A DNA stretch of 64,000 nucleotides. Origin: Olleya namhaensis (GTDB lineage Bacteria > Bacteroidota > Bacteroidia > Flavobacteriales > Flavobacteriaceae). The DNA is taken from the NCBI RefSeq assembly GCF_900114005.1, contig NZ_FORM01000001.1, positions 248,001 to 312,000 of the forward strand, read 5' to 3'. Position 1 is the stretch's first letter, and each line of letters opens with the position of its first letter. A model generated the notes under the pieces. That model did not search any database and was not told the DNA's origin. It worked only from the letters and a program-made list of their open reading frames with translations. Positions 18,099-26,959 of this stretch are shown here, piece after piece. A program made the position numbers and the translations under genes.

Positions 18099-19594
18099 AG
18101 CATGCGTTTAACATCCTCAAAAGCAGTCTTTAAAATTTTAATTACGTTTTCTATTTCATCTTCGTTTAAATGTCCAAACCCTAATCGTAGGGCACAAATA
18201 GCTTTATTTTGATACATAATAGTTTTAGGTAAAAACAGGTCATACGTTTTTGCTTTTTCGGCTAACTTTATAAGCGAAATTCTAGAATCAAAATTTAACC
18301 AAACCGCTAATCCTCCTGCTGGTACTTGCCACGTAGCATCGTTTTTAAAATAGGTGGTTAAACAAATAATTAAACAATCACGTCTTTGCTTATAAATGGT
18401 AATATTTTTTTTAATTAAACGGTGAATTTCACCTTCAGAAATAAGTTCGGTCAACATTTGTTTCTGAATCAGATCCCCTTGTTTATCTAATATTTGCAAA
18501 TAGTTTTTGGCTTCATTAATAATATTCTGAGGCGCAACGACAAACCCAATCTGAAAACTAGGAAAAAAAGATTGCCCTAATCGTCCTAAATAAATTACAA
18601 CACCTTGCCCATCTGCACTAGCCATAGGCAACATGGCAGAACCATCAAACTGAAAATCGTAATCAAAATCGTCCTCAATTATCGCAAAATTGTAAGCTTT
18701 TGCTAGTTGCAATAATTTTAATCGGCGTTCTGCGGTCAGTGTTACCGCTGTAGGATATTGCCTATGCGCACAAACATACACACATCTAATACTATTTTTA
18801 GTGAAGTTTTTTTCAATAAAATCAACATCCATACCATTAGCGTCAACCGGAATAGTAATTATATTAGCACCTGCTTGTTGGAAAATCATATTAGATTTAT
18901 AATGACTTAACGCTCCAACAATTACAACATCCTTATCTTGTATTAACAATTGCGATACAATATACAAGCTCATTTCCGTACTTCTTGTACTTATAATGTT
19001 GTCTGGTTTAATATGAAATCCTCTTGTGGCATTTAAATAATTACACAACTGTTTGCTAAAAGTGGTATAAGATTGTTCTTGGGTTTGGTTCCATTTTGAA
19101 ATTAAAGCACCACGTTTCATTGATGCGCTGTACCATTTTGAAAATTGGTGTGTTGGATGCAATCTTAAATCCGGCTGTCCATCGTTAATAACATACTTAC
19201 TTACAGAAAACTCTTCTGTAGAAGCTAAATTAAAAGAAGACTGAAACGGAAACCCTGCAACGTCCGGATATGCTTTTAGTTTATCCAAACCTTGTAAAAC
19301 ACCTTTTATGGCGGCTGTTTTCTTTTCTGGCATTAACACAAATGTGCCTTTATTTGCCACAATGTCCACCCAACCCTGAGATGCTAACTCATCATAAACA
19401 GCAACTGCAGTATTTCTATTTATATCAAATAATACACTAAATTTTCGGGTTCCTGGTAAAGCAGTTCCTTCCGCTAAATAACCACGTTGAATAGCATTAA
19501 TGATCTGTTGTGAGATCTGAATATAAATTGACGTGGTAGTCGATTTCTCAAAACTAATTAAAGATTCTAATATATTATCAACCGGACTACTCAT
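18095..19594 (-). CDS. MocR/PdxR-type regulator (GntR HTH plus aminotransferase-like domain), PLP lysine replaced
   Basis: It has 499 residues. GntR winged helix at about 20-90 (YIQISQQIINAIQRGYLAEGTALPGTRK), then a fold-type I aminotransferase domain with IIEDDFDYDFQF and AHRQYPTAVTL. In MocR proteins the Schiff-base lysine lies in a motif like YxGSFSKxLxPxxRxGY. Here the segment reads YLGRLGQSFFPSFQIGF: Gln stands in place of Lys, and Gln in place of the conserved Arg. I checked the codons on the minus strand (CAA and CAG). The protein may bind an effector without a covalent PLP link. It is divergent from a TonB receptor gene 77 bp away (to its ATG at 19672). Confidence 0.9.
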   Translation of the reverse strand: MSSPVDNILESLISFEKSTTTSIYIQISQQIINAIQRGYLAEGTALPGTRKFSVLFDINRNTAVAVYDELASQGWVDIVANKGTFVLMPEKKTAAIKGVLQGLDKLKAYPDVAGFPFQSSFNLASTEEFSVSKYVINDGQPDLRLHPTHQFSKWYSASMKRGALISKWNQTQEQSYTTFSKQLCNYLNATRGFHIKPDNIISTRSTEMSLYIVSQLLIQDKDVVIVGALSHYKSNMIFQQAGANIITIPVDANGMDVDFIEKNFTKNSIRCVYVCAHRQYPTAVTLTAERRLKLLQLAKAYNFAIIEDDFDYDFQFDGSAMLPMASADGQGVVIYLGRLGQSFFPSFQIGFVVAPQNIINEAKNYLQILDKQGDLIQKQMLTELISEGEIHRLIKKNITIYKQRRDCLIICLTTYFKNDATWQVPAGGLAVWLNFDSRISLIKLAEKAKTYDLFLPKTIMYQNKAICALRLGFGHLNEDEIENVIKILKTAFEDVKRML

Positions 19595-19671
19595 TGTTTT
19601 AAAACTGGACTATTTTAATGATCCGGAAAGTTACGAATTTTGCACCGCAAAAAATGCGAATAACTATTATT

Positions 19672-21492
19672 ATGAAATTGACTTACTTATTTACTTTACT
19701 TGCTTTGTTTACAATAACAATACAAGCACAAGATCTAGAACAAGAACAAAAATTAGACTCTGTAATTATTACATCGTCTAGAATTGACTTACCGTTTAAA
19801 GAAAACTCTAGAACTATTACTGTTATTTCGTCTTCAGACATAAAAAACAGTGCAGCAACTAACGTCGCTGATGTATTGCAACAAGTTGCCGGTGTAGATA
19901 TTAGACGTCGTGGAACAGCAGGTAGTCAAGCAGATTTATATATTCGAGGTGGTGGTTTTGACCAAACGTTATTATTAATTGACGGAATTAAAATGGACGA
20001 TGCACAAACAGGGCATCACACCATGAACGCAGCTTTACCTCTTGAGGTTATTGAGCGTATCGAGATTATCAAAGGGCCCGCTGCCAGAGTATTTGGTCAA
20101 AATGCTTTTACTGGAGCTATTAATATTGTTACCAAGAAAAACTTGAACAACACGGTTTCTGTTAATTTAGAAACAGGTTCTTTTGGGCAATTAAATGGAG
20201 GTGTTACAGTTGGAACTGAATTAGAAAACTCGTCACACATCGTTCACGTTGGAAAAATGACATCAGAAGGGTATAGAAATAACTCGGACTACGACAATAC
20301 TAATTACTTTATTAAAAGTGTGTTTAATAAAAAAGCACAAGCAATAGAGATGATTACGACGTTTTCTGATCGTAAATTTGGAGCAGAAAACTTCTACACA
20401 ACTAATCCTACTTTTAATGAGTATGAAGAAACAAAAAATAGCTTAGTAGGTTTTACTACTACTTTTAATACGGAGAAATTTAAAATCAAACCTCGTGTTT
20501 ATTGGAAACGTAACGAAGACGAATTTTTACTAAGACGTGATGATCCTGCTTTTTATAGAAATTTACATATTACAGATAAAATTGGAGCCGAAGTTAATGC
20601 GTCTTACACGTCTGAAGCTGGTGTTACCGGTTTTGGTGTAGACATCTCTAAAATATACCTAAGAAGTAATAATTTAGGTAATCGTAATCGTTTTATGACA
20701 AACTTATTTTTAGAGCATCGTTTTAAACTTTTAGATAACAAATTAGATATCACACCTGGTATTGCTGTAACTTATTTTTCTGATTTTAAATTTCATGCAT
20801 TCCCGGGACTAGATGTTGGTTACCAAATTAACAACGACTTAAAAGTGTACGGAAACATTGGTTATACTTACAGAATACCAACATATACGGATTTATATTA
20901 CAGTGATTTTAGAACGTCTGGTAATGAAAACTTAGATCCAGAAGAAGCTTTTGCACAAGAAATTGGTGTTAAATACAATACCAATGGATTTAATATGTCA
21001 TTAGCCTTATTTAATAGAGATTCTAAAAACCTAATTGATTATATCAGACCTAGTGAAATTGTAGAAATATATACAGCAACAAACATTGCAGAAGTAAACA
21101 CTAAAGGATTTGAGTTTAATACGTCTTACAACTTTAAAATCAGTAATTTTAATCAAACATTAGCTGTAGGTTATACGTTTTTAGAAGATGATATATTAGA
21201 TCAAAACGAAGCATTATCACGTTACTCTCTAAATACATTAAAGCATCATTTTACAACACGTTTAAGTACACAATTAATTAAAAACCTTAGACAAAACATT
21301 GTTTATAAGCATGCGGAGCGCACAACAGGACAAAGCTACAATGTATGGGATGCTTCTTTAGTGTATACTTTAAAACAACTAGAGTTTACGGCTACTGCCA
21401 ACAATATTTTTAACACAGATTACATCGAAACAGGATTTACACCAATGCCTCCAAGTAATGTGTTATTTGGATTACGTTACAACTTTAACTAA
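19672..21492 (+). CDS. BtuB-like TonB-dependent receptor
   Basis: With the start at 19672 the protein has 606 residues and a proper signal peptide (MKLTYLFTLLALFTITIQAQ). Upstream in-frame starts at 19618 and 19654 would put extra residues before it. The plug (VIITSSRIDLPFKENSRTIT, VADVLQQVAGVDIRRRG, DLYIRGGGFDQTLLLIDGI) comes directly after the signal peptide with no regulatory domain. The protein then forms a barrel ending FGLRYNFN. The plug style resembles BtuB/FepA-like receptors. The substrate is not shown by context: a cupin-like protein and a small OMP follow. The divergent MocR-like gene could regulate it. Confidence 0.88.
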   Translation: MKLTYLFTLLALFTITIQAQDLEQEQKLDSVIITSSRIDLPFKENSRTITVISSSDIKNSAATNVADVLQQVAGVDIRRRGTAGSQADLYIRGGGFDQTLLLIDGIKMDDAQTGHHTMNAALPLEVIERIEIIKGPAARVFGQNAFTGAINIVTKKNLNNTVSVNLETGSFGQLNGGVTVGTELENSSHIVHVGKMTSEGYRNNSDYDNTNYFIKSVFNKKAQAIEMITTFSDRKFGAENFYTTNPTFNEYEETKNSLVGFTTTFNTEKFKIKPRVYWKRNEDEFLLRRDDPAFYRNLHITDKIGAEVNASYTSEAGVTGFGVDISKIYLRSNNLGNRNRFMTNLFLEHRFKLLDNKLDITPGIAVTYFSDFKFHAFPGLDVGYQINNDLKVYGNIGYTYRIPTYTDLYYSDFRTSGNENLDPEEAFAQEIGVKYNTNGFNMSLALFNRDSKNLIDYIRPSEIVEIYTATNIAEVNTKGFEFNTSYNFKISNFNQTLAVGYTFLEDDILDQNEALSRYSLNTLKHHFTTRLSTQLIKNLRQNIVYKHAERTTGQSYNVWDASLVYTLKQLEFTATANNIFNTDYIETGFTPMPPSNVLFGLRYNFN

Positions 21493-21534
21493 AGTGTAAC
21501 AACAAAAACTACAATCCATTTGGTATCGTTTTAG

Positions 21535-21542
21535 TAACTTTG
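21535..21542 (+). promoter_or_regulatory. Possible -7 box before the cupin-like gene
   Basis: TAACTTTG matches TAnnTTTG and lies 17 bp before the TTG start at 21560. The upstream TTTG at 21519-21522 is only 12 bp away, closer than usual. Confidence 0.45.
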
Positions 21543-21559
21543 GCTCTTAAATTTGAAAT

Positions 21560-22429
21560 TTGAAACTAAACCTTCAAGACATACCAAGAGTTAAAGCTAT
21601 AACTAAGCAAGAGTTTATAAAACATTATTTTAAACCTCAAAAGCCAGTCGTTATAGAACAGTTTATTACAGACTGGCCTGCGTATACCAAATGGAATTTA
21701 GAGTATATTAAAGACGTGGCGGGAGATAAAATAGTCCCTTTGTATGACGACAGACCTGTTGATCACAAAGATGGATTTAATGAGCCTCACGCTAAAATGA
21801 AAATGAGTGACTATGTAGATTTATTGAAACGTGAACCTACAAAATTCAGAATATTTCTATGGAATATTCTAAAAGAAGTCCCTCAACTACAACAAGATTA
21901 CACCTTTCCTGATTTTGGACTACGTTTAATGAAAGGGCTTCCTATGCTATTTTTTGGCGGTCGCGATAGCTATACTTTCATGCATTACGATATAGATTTG
22001 GCTAATATTTTTCATTTTCATTTTGAAGGCGAAAAACAGATCATTTTGTTTGATCAAAACCAAAATCAACACTTATACAAAGTACCACATGCTTTAATTA
22101 CTAGAGAAGATATAGACTTTTCTAATCCAGACTTTAAAAAATGGCCAGCACTTAAAAACGCTAAAGGTTGGCAATGCCAATTAAAACATGGCGAAATATT
22201 ATATATGCCAGAAGGCTATTGGCATTACATGAAATATATTACACCAGGTTTTTCAATGAGCTTACGTGCAGTAGCTAGACGTCCAAAAAATTTAGGAAAA
22301 GCGATATACAATGTCTTTATAATGCGTAATTTTGACAACTTAATGCGACGCATAAAAGGTCAAAAGTGGATTGATTGGAAAAATAAAAAAGCCATATCAA
22401 ACACAAATAACAAATTAAAAAAGGACTAA
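21560..22429 (+). CDS. Cupin-like (JmjC-type) domain protein
   Basis: It has 289 residues, starting from a TTG codon (no in-frame ATG fits the conserved N-terminus KLNLQDIPRVKAITKQEF). The fold is that of the cupin_8/JmjC-like 2-oxoglutarate oxygenases: KPVVIEQFITDWPAYTKW at the N-terminus, an HxD metal pair in TFMHYDIDLANIFHFHFEG, and a distal His in EILYMPEGYWHYMKY. These support an Fe(II)/2-oxoglutarate hydroxylase, substrate unknown. It lies between a TonB receptor and a small OMP gene (5 bp gap). Confidence 0.88.
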   Translation: MKLNLQDIPRVKAITKQEFIKHYFKPQKPVVIEQFITDWPAYTKWNLEYIKDVAGDKIVPLYDDRPVDHKDGFNEPHAKMKMSDYVDLLKREPTKFRIFLWNILKEVPQLQQDYTFPDFGLRLMKGLPMLFFGGRDSYTFMHYDIDLANIFHFHFEGEKQIILFDQNQNQHLYKVPHALITREDIDFSNPDFKKWPALKNAKGWQCQLKHGEILYMPEGYWHYMKYITPGFSMSLRAVARRPKNLGKAIYNVFIMRNFDNLMRRIKGQKWIDWKNKKAISNTNNKLKKD

Positions 22430-22434
22430 ATACA

Positions 22435-22929
22435 ATGAAAAAACGACTACTATTAATTGCTTTATTACTAACTGCTGGATTAGTAAACGCACAAGTTTTT
22501 GAAGGTAAAGGAGATCAAAAATTTCAAATTGGTGCAAATTTCCAAGACAATGTTAACGGTATAGTATTGGCTTATGACTACGGTTTAGGAGAAAACATAT
22601 CTGTTGGTATTGTTACCGGTTATGCTTTAAACCTAAGTAATGGTTTATCTGCAAATTTTGAAGATAGATTTGAATTAGAAGGACGTTTTAATGCTAACCT
22701 AGGAAGTGTATTAAACATTAGTGATAATTTTGATGTTTACCCAGGTATTAGCTTAAGTTTAAAAAACTTTGGAGGTCACTTAGGGATGCGTTACTTTTTC
22801 TCTACTGGTTTTGGTGTTTTTACTGAATTTGGTACAACGTTCGCTAAATACAATTCAGAAGCTTTAACACCTGCTGAAAAAATAAACAATCAATTTACTG
22901 TAAATTTAGGAGCTGTTTTTAATTTATAG
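22435..22929 (+). CDS. Small outer-membrane beta-barrel protein (DUF6646-like)
   Basis: It has 164 residues with a clear signal peptide (MKKRLLLIALLLTAGLVNAQ) and alternating polar/aromatic strands (KFQIGANFQDNVNGIVLAYDYGL, ISVGIVTGYALN) up to a C-terminal NLGAVFNL, as in an eight-stranded barrel. I recall such proteins grouped as DUF6646 beside the cupin gene in Flavobacteriaceae, but I cannot confirm it here. It follows the cupin gene by 5 bp and is ended by a strong terminator. Confidence 0.75.
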   Translation: MKKRLLLIALLLTAGLVNAQVFEGKGDQKFQIGANFQDNVNGIVLAYDYGLGENISVGIVTGYALNLSNGLSANFEDRFELEGRFNANLGSVLNISDNFDVYPGISLSLKNFGGHLGMRYFFSTGFGVFTEFGTTFAKYNSEALTPAEKINNQFTVNLGAVFNL

Positions 22930-22948
22930 TCAACCTATTACATTATAA

Positions 22949-22987
22949 AAAAACCTTTCATTTTTAGTAATGAAAGGTTTTTTTATG
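22949..22987. terminator. Bidirectional terminator between OMP gene and recX
   Basis: AAAAACCTTTCATT (22949-22962) pairs with AATGAAAGGTTTTT (22969-22982), with T-tracts on both strands. Confidence 0.92.
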
Positions 22988-22989
22988 TC

Positions 22990-23466
22990 TTATTTTATCA
23001 GCTCATTAGCTTTATCATAAACCAAAAAAGTTTCCCAACCACGATACAGCAAATAGTCTATTAACTTTTTTCTTCTTTTATATTTATCCGTTTCTTTTAG
23101 TGAATTATTTCTTTTTTCGGCTAAATCATTAAAAACATCGATGTACTCCTCTTCATCTATTTCTTTTAACGCCTCATTTAGATTAAATTTGGATATCTCT
23201 TTTCGCTTTAGTTCAAGCGTGATTCGATATTTGCCCCATTTTTTAATTCTGAACTTACCTCGAGCATAAGCTTTGGCAAAACGCTCTTCATTTAGAAAAT
23301 TTTGCTCCAAAAGATGAACCACTATCATATCTGATGCTTCAGGTATCATATTCATATCTTTTAGTTTCTGCTTAACCTCTTTGTGACAACGTTCTTGATA
23401 AGCACAATAGTGTTCCAACTTTTTAGTTGCTTCTTCTACTGTGTACGACTCTTGACTTCTAACCAT
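22990..23466 (-). CDS. recX: Regulatory protein RecX
   Basis: A 158-residue helical protein of RecX length. It opens with SYTVEEATKKLEHYCAYQERCHKEVKQKL, and contains LLEQNFLNEERFAKAYARGKFRIKKWGKYRI, the diagnostic central motif, then LKRKEIS. RecX modulates RecA filament activity. It stands alone on this strand, 48 bp from the divergent T9SS protein gene. It is not next to recA, as is usual in this phylum. Confidence 0.92.
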   Translation of the reverse strand: MVRSQESYTVEEATKKLEHYCAYQERCHKEVKQKLKDMNMIPEASDMIVVHLLEQNFLNEERFAKAYARGKFRIKKWGKYRITLELKRKEISKFNLNEALKEIDEEEYIDVFNDLAEKRNNSLKETDKYKRRKKLIDYLLYRGWETFLVYDKANELIK

Positions 23467-23514
23467 AAGTCAAAAATACACCATAAAAACCAAAAAAAAA
23501 TAAACTCGCTATTT

Positions 23515-26500
23515 ATGAAACATCCAAAATTACTTTTTGCTTTACTGATTTTTAATTATTTCGGCTTTGCTCAAAGTATAATTTATAACGAAACCTTTAC
23601 CAACAGTCCCAATAAAGGTGCTATATACAATAACACAACAGGATTAACTGATATTGATTTATCCGGAGTAAACTGGACCATAGACGTTTCCGGAGCTGCA
23701 TTTGACAATAATGGCGATAGATTTATAGTCGCAGGTAATCCTAGATTTTTTGAAGGGCGAGACATTGATGGTTTTGCAATATGGTATTCTCCCGTACTAA
23801 ATATTACAGATTTTACAGACATCACTTTTGAATTAGAGGCCTATGACAATCGTCCTACATTTGATGACTTTGAAGCATCAGATTCTTTTACTACAGAATA
23901 CAGTTTGGATGGTGGTGCTTGGCAAATAGCCGATACTAATGGTGTATTAGTGGATGATATTGACACTGTTACATTAGTGCGCCAAGTTGCTCCTTTATCA
24001 GGAAACACAATAGCCATAAGAGTTACTATGAGAAATAATGCTAATGCAGAACGTTACCGATTGGATAATATAAAAGTTAGAGGTGTAGCTTCTGCAAGCC
24101 CAAGAATAACAATTAATCCAGATACTAATTTAGTGTCAGGTTTAACCAATGTGGAAGGCAATGTAGATATTGTACCAGAAACCTTTACTGTTCTAGGAAC
24201 GTCATTAACAAATGATGTTGTAATAACTGCTCCTTCAAGTTTTGAAATTTCATTATCCCCTAATGGCGCATACTCCAACAGTTTGACATTAGCACTTACC
24301 GGAACCACTGTAGATTTAACCACCATATACACAAAACTAACATATGGATTAGCTGTTGGAACGTATAACGAAAACATAATTATAACTAGTACTGGAGCAC
24401 CGTCCCAAAACGTAATCGCACAAGGTGAAGTGTTTGGTTATACTGCACCTTCAGATTGTAGCTCATTATTAATATCAGAATATCACGAAGCAAACAACGC
24501 CACTCCAGACGAAAGATATATCGAATTATATAACGCATCAAGTTCGCCTATTAGCCTTGCTAATTTTCAACTAGCAAGATTTACTAGTGGCCGAATTAAT
24601 TTTAACCCAACAATTAGAACTTTACCCAATGCAGCTGTTATAGCACCATACTCCACATACATAATTGCTAGAAACGGCTCAGAATTATGCGCAAACGGAA
24701 CTGCCGATTATTGTAACAGCTCTGGCTTTTTTAATTTTGATGGTAATGATGTGATTGCTTTACAAACTGCAGAAGGAGTAAACATAGATGTTATTGGAGT
24801 ATTAAATTCAAATACTAATTTTGCTCAAAATGTAAATCTTGTTAGAAACAACAACGTACAAGCGCCAAGTACAACATACACAGCAACAGATTGGACTAGC
24901 TCTCCTTCAAATAACATCAATTTTCTAGGATATCATATTAGCGATTGCGCCTGTTCTGGACCTATCGTAACTTGGGACGGCTCAACATGGTCTAATGGCG
25001 TTGGTCCTAACATAAATACCCCTGTTGTAATTAACGGTCCTTTTACAACTGGCGTTGGTAGCGCTACTAGTTTTTCTGCTTGTCGCTTAACAATAAATGC
25101 TACAACAATTATTACCTCAAATTTTTATATTGAAGTAGAACACAATATTAATAATACAAACAAACTTGTAGTTCAGACAGAAGGAACCTTAGTTCAGAAT
25201 AATGAAACTACTAAATTTATAAATAACTCTTCTGAAACATTCCCAATAGAAGTTGTAAAACGCACCGCTCCTTTTGTTGCTTGGTACGAATATACATATT
25301 GGGGTAGCCCGTTAGCAGACGCTATACTTGAAGACCTAGTTCCAAATACAGCAAGTGGTAGAAAATTCACCTTTAATGGCGCTAATTTTAATGATGCGCT
25401 TGCCGAAGATTTAGGAAACAACAATACGTATACTGCGGGACAAGACGACGTAGATGACGAAGGAGATGATTGGCAATTTTACGCTACAGGACTAATGACT
25501 CCAGGTGTAGGATACGCAACCACCATGTCAGAAATAGACCTTGCAGCTCCAGGAGCGATGACAAACGGTATAAACCTAACCTTCTTTGGATCCGAAGCAA
25601 ATTCTGGGGTAGTCAAAGTACCTGTAGCCAGAAACGATGCCTCTAACTTAGACAACAACTGGCAATTTATTGGTAACCCTTATCCAAGTGCAATAGATGC
25701 TACTGCTTTTTTTAACGAAAACACAACAACGCTAAGTACTGTTGATCCCGGAGTTATAGATGGTGCCATTTATTACTGGTCTCAAGCAACTCCACCATCC
25801 GCAACCACAATTGGTAACGAGCAGATTAACTTTAGCATCAACGATTATGCAATAATCAACTTTAGTGCTAACGTTGCCGGAGAGCGCTATGCTCCAAATA
25901 ATTTTATTCCTTCAGGACAAGGTTTTTTTGTCAACTTTTCTGATAGCTATAGCAGTGCTGCGGGAGAAGTTGTTTTTAACAATAGCATGCGCGTTATTGG
26001 AAATAATGACCAATTTTTTCGTACTGAAAACACAAACTTAGATAATAAGCTTTGGCTTAACTTAACTTCAGATAATGGTGTATTTAGCCAAGTTGCAATT
26101 GCCTATCTTGATGGTTCCACTAATAATGACGATGGCCCATCATATGATGCAAGACGTTATTATAGCGGTGGTTCTGCCATGATAACCACGTTTGCAGAAA
26201 ACAACGACATTCCGTTAGCAATACAAGGAAAGCACCCAGAGGGTTTAGATCTTGATGAAACAATTCGTCTAGGCTTAACAACAGGAATTACGTCACCAAC
26301 AATCTACACGATTTCAATAGATCATTTTCAAGGTGACTTTTTCTCAAGCAATGCCATTTATTTAAAAGATAACTTTAACGACACCTACCAAGACTTAACA
26401 GTTTCGGACTATTCTTTTACTTCAGAAATGGGTGGTTTTGATAATAGATTTGAAATAGTCTTTACACAGCCTGTTTTATCAATAAATCAACAACTTTTAG

Positions 26501-26742
26501 CATCCAATAGTTTATCCATAATTGAAGATAATAATAGCAACGTTACTTTTAAATTATCGAATAAGAAATTAACAATTAACACTATTCAAATCTATGATGC
26601 TTTGGGCCGATTAGTTTACAATCTTAAAGGTCAAAGCACTTCAGAAACTTATAATTTATCAAACCTGAGCCAGGAAGCTTACATAGCGCAAATTGAATTA
26701 AATACTGGTCAAAAAATAAGAAAGAAGGCTATTAAAAAATAG
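23515..26742 (+). CDS. T9SS-secreted multidomain protein with lamin-tail domain (first paralogue)
   Basis: The start at 23515 gives 1075 residues with signal peptide MKHPKLLFALLIFNYFGFAQS; the longer reading from 23383 would overlap recX and lacks support. Order: jelly-roll-like region (about 20-190), an Ig/Big-like domain (about 195-310, PRITINPDTN..., as found in secreted endonuclease-type proteins), a lamin-tail domain (about 315-475, LLISEYHEANNATPDERYIELYN), a long conserved region (about 480-985, with WYEYTYWGSP and LMTPGVGYATT), and a type A T9SS sorting domain (about 988-1075, IYDALGRLVYNLKGQ to KKAIKK). It is secreted by T9SS and probably surface-bound. Its last 580 residues are related to the next gene. 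Confidence 0.88.
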   Translation: MKHPKLLFALLIFNYFGFAQSIIYNETFTNSPNKGAIYNNTTGLTDIDLSGVNWTIDVSGAAFDNNGDRFIVAGNPRFFEGRDIDGFAIWYSPVLNITDFTDITFELEAYDNRPTFDDFEASDSFTTEYSLDGGAWQIADTNGVLVDDIDTVTLVRQVAPLSGNTIAIRVTMRNNANAERYRLDNIKVRGVASASPRITINPDTNLVSGLTNVEGNVDIVPETFTVLGTSLTNDVVITAPSSFEISLSPNGAYSNSLTLALTGTTVDLTTIYTKLTYGLAVGTYNENIIITSTGAPSQNVIAQGEVFGYTAPSDCSSLLISEYHEANNATPDERYIELYNASSSPISLANFQLARFTSGRINFNPTIRTLPNAAVIAPYSTYIIARNGSELCANGTADYCNSSGFFNFDGNDVIALQTAEGVNIDVIGVLNSNTNFAQNVNLVRNNNVQAPSTTYTATDWTSSPSNNINFLGYHISDCACSGPIVTWDGSTWSNGVGPNINTPVVINGPFTTGVGSATSFSACRLTINATTIITSNFYIEVEHNINNTNKLVVQTEGTLVQNNETTKFINNSSETFPIEVVKRTAPFVAWYEYTYWGSPLADAILEDLVPNTASGRKFTFNGANFNDALAEDLGNNNTYTAGQDDVDDEGDDWQFYATGLMTPGVGYATTMSEIDLAAPGAMTNGINLTFFGSEANSGVVKVPVARNDASNLDNNWQFIGNPYPSAIDATAFFNENTTTLSTVDPGVIDGAIYYWSQATPPSATTIGNEQINFSINDYAIINFSANVAGERYAPNNFIPSGQGFFVNFSDSYSSAAGEVVFNNSMRVIGNNDQFFRTENTNLDNKLWLNLTSDNGVFSQVAIAYLDGSTNNDDGPSYDARRYYSGGSAMITTFAENNDIPLAIQGKHPEGLDLDETIRLGLTTGITSPTIYTISIDHFQGDFFSSNAIYLKDNFNDTYQDLTVSDYSFTSEMGGFDNRFEIVFTQPVLSINQQLLASNSLSIIEDNNSNVTFKLSNKKLTINTIQIYDALGRLVYNLKGQSTSETYNLSNLSQEAYIAQIELNTGQKIRKKAIKK

Positions 26743-26758
26743 ATTAAAACACTCCCTT

Positions 26759-26795
26759 TAAAGGTCAAGCCAATCATGGTTTGACCTTTTTTTTT
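26759..26795 (+). terminator. Intrinsic terminator after the first T9SS cargo gene
   Basis: AAGGTCAA (26761-26768) pairs with TTGACCTT (26781-26788), extended inside by GCC/GG, followed by nine or more T. Confidence 0.88.
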
Positions 26796-26839
26796 GCCCT
26801 TAAACCGTTTTGATATAGCTTAACGTAACGATAACATGT

Positions 26840-26885
26840 TTTAATCGATTAAATAGTGTCTGTAATCGATATTTTTATATATTTG
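26840..26885 (+). promoter_or_regulatory. Candidate promoter with paired ATCGAT operator sites
   Basis: The -7 box TATATTTG (26878-26885) is preceded by a 14-bp perfect palindrome TTTAATCGATTAAA (26840-26853) and a second TAATCGAT (26863-26870). The two ATCGAT centres are 21 bp apart, two helical turns, placing both on one face of the DNA. The second covers the usual -33 position. A dimeric regulator is inferred. Confidence 0.55.
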
Positions 26886-26959
26886 TAGTAAACCGCTTAT
26901 AATCAACTGATACTATATTATCAAATCTTATTGTTGCCCTCAATTGCAATACGTTTATT

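Noticed and set aside
23383-23514. 44-residue N-terminal extension of the first T9SS cargo protein
   Set aside because: It would overlap recX on the opposite strand and precede a complete signal peptide that starts at 23515.
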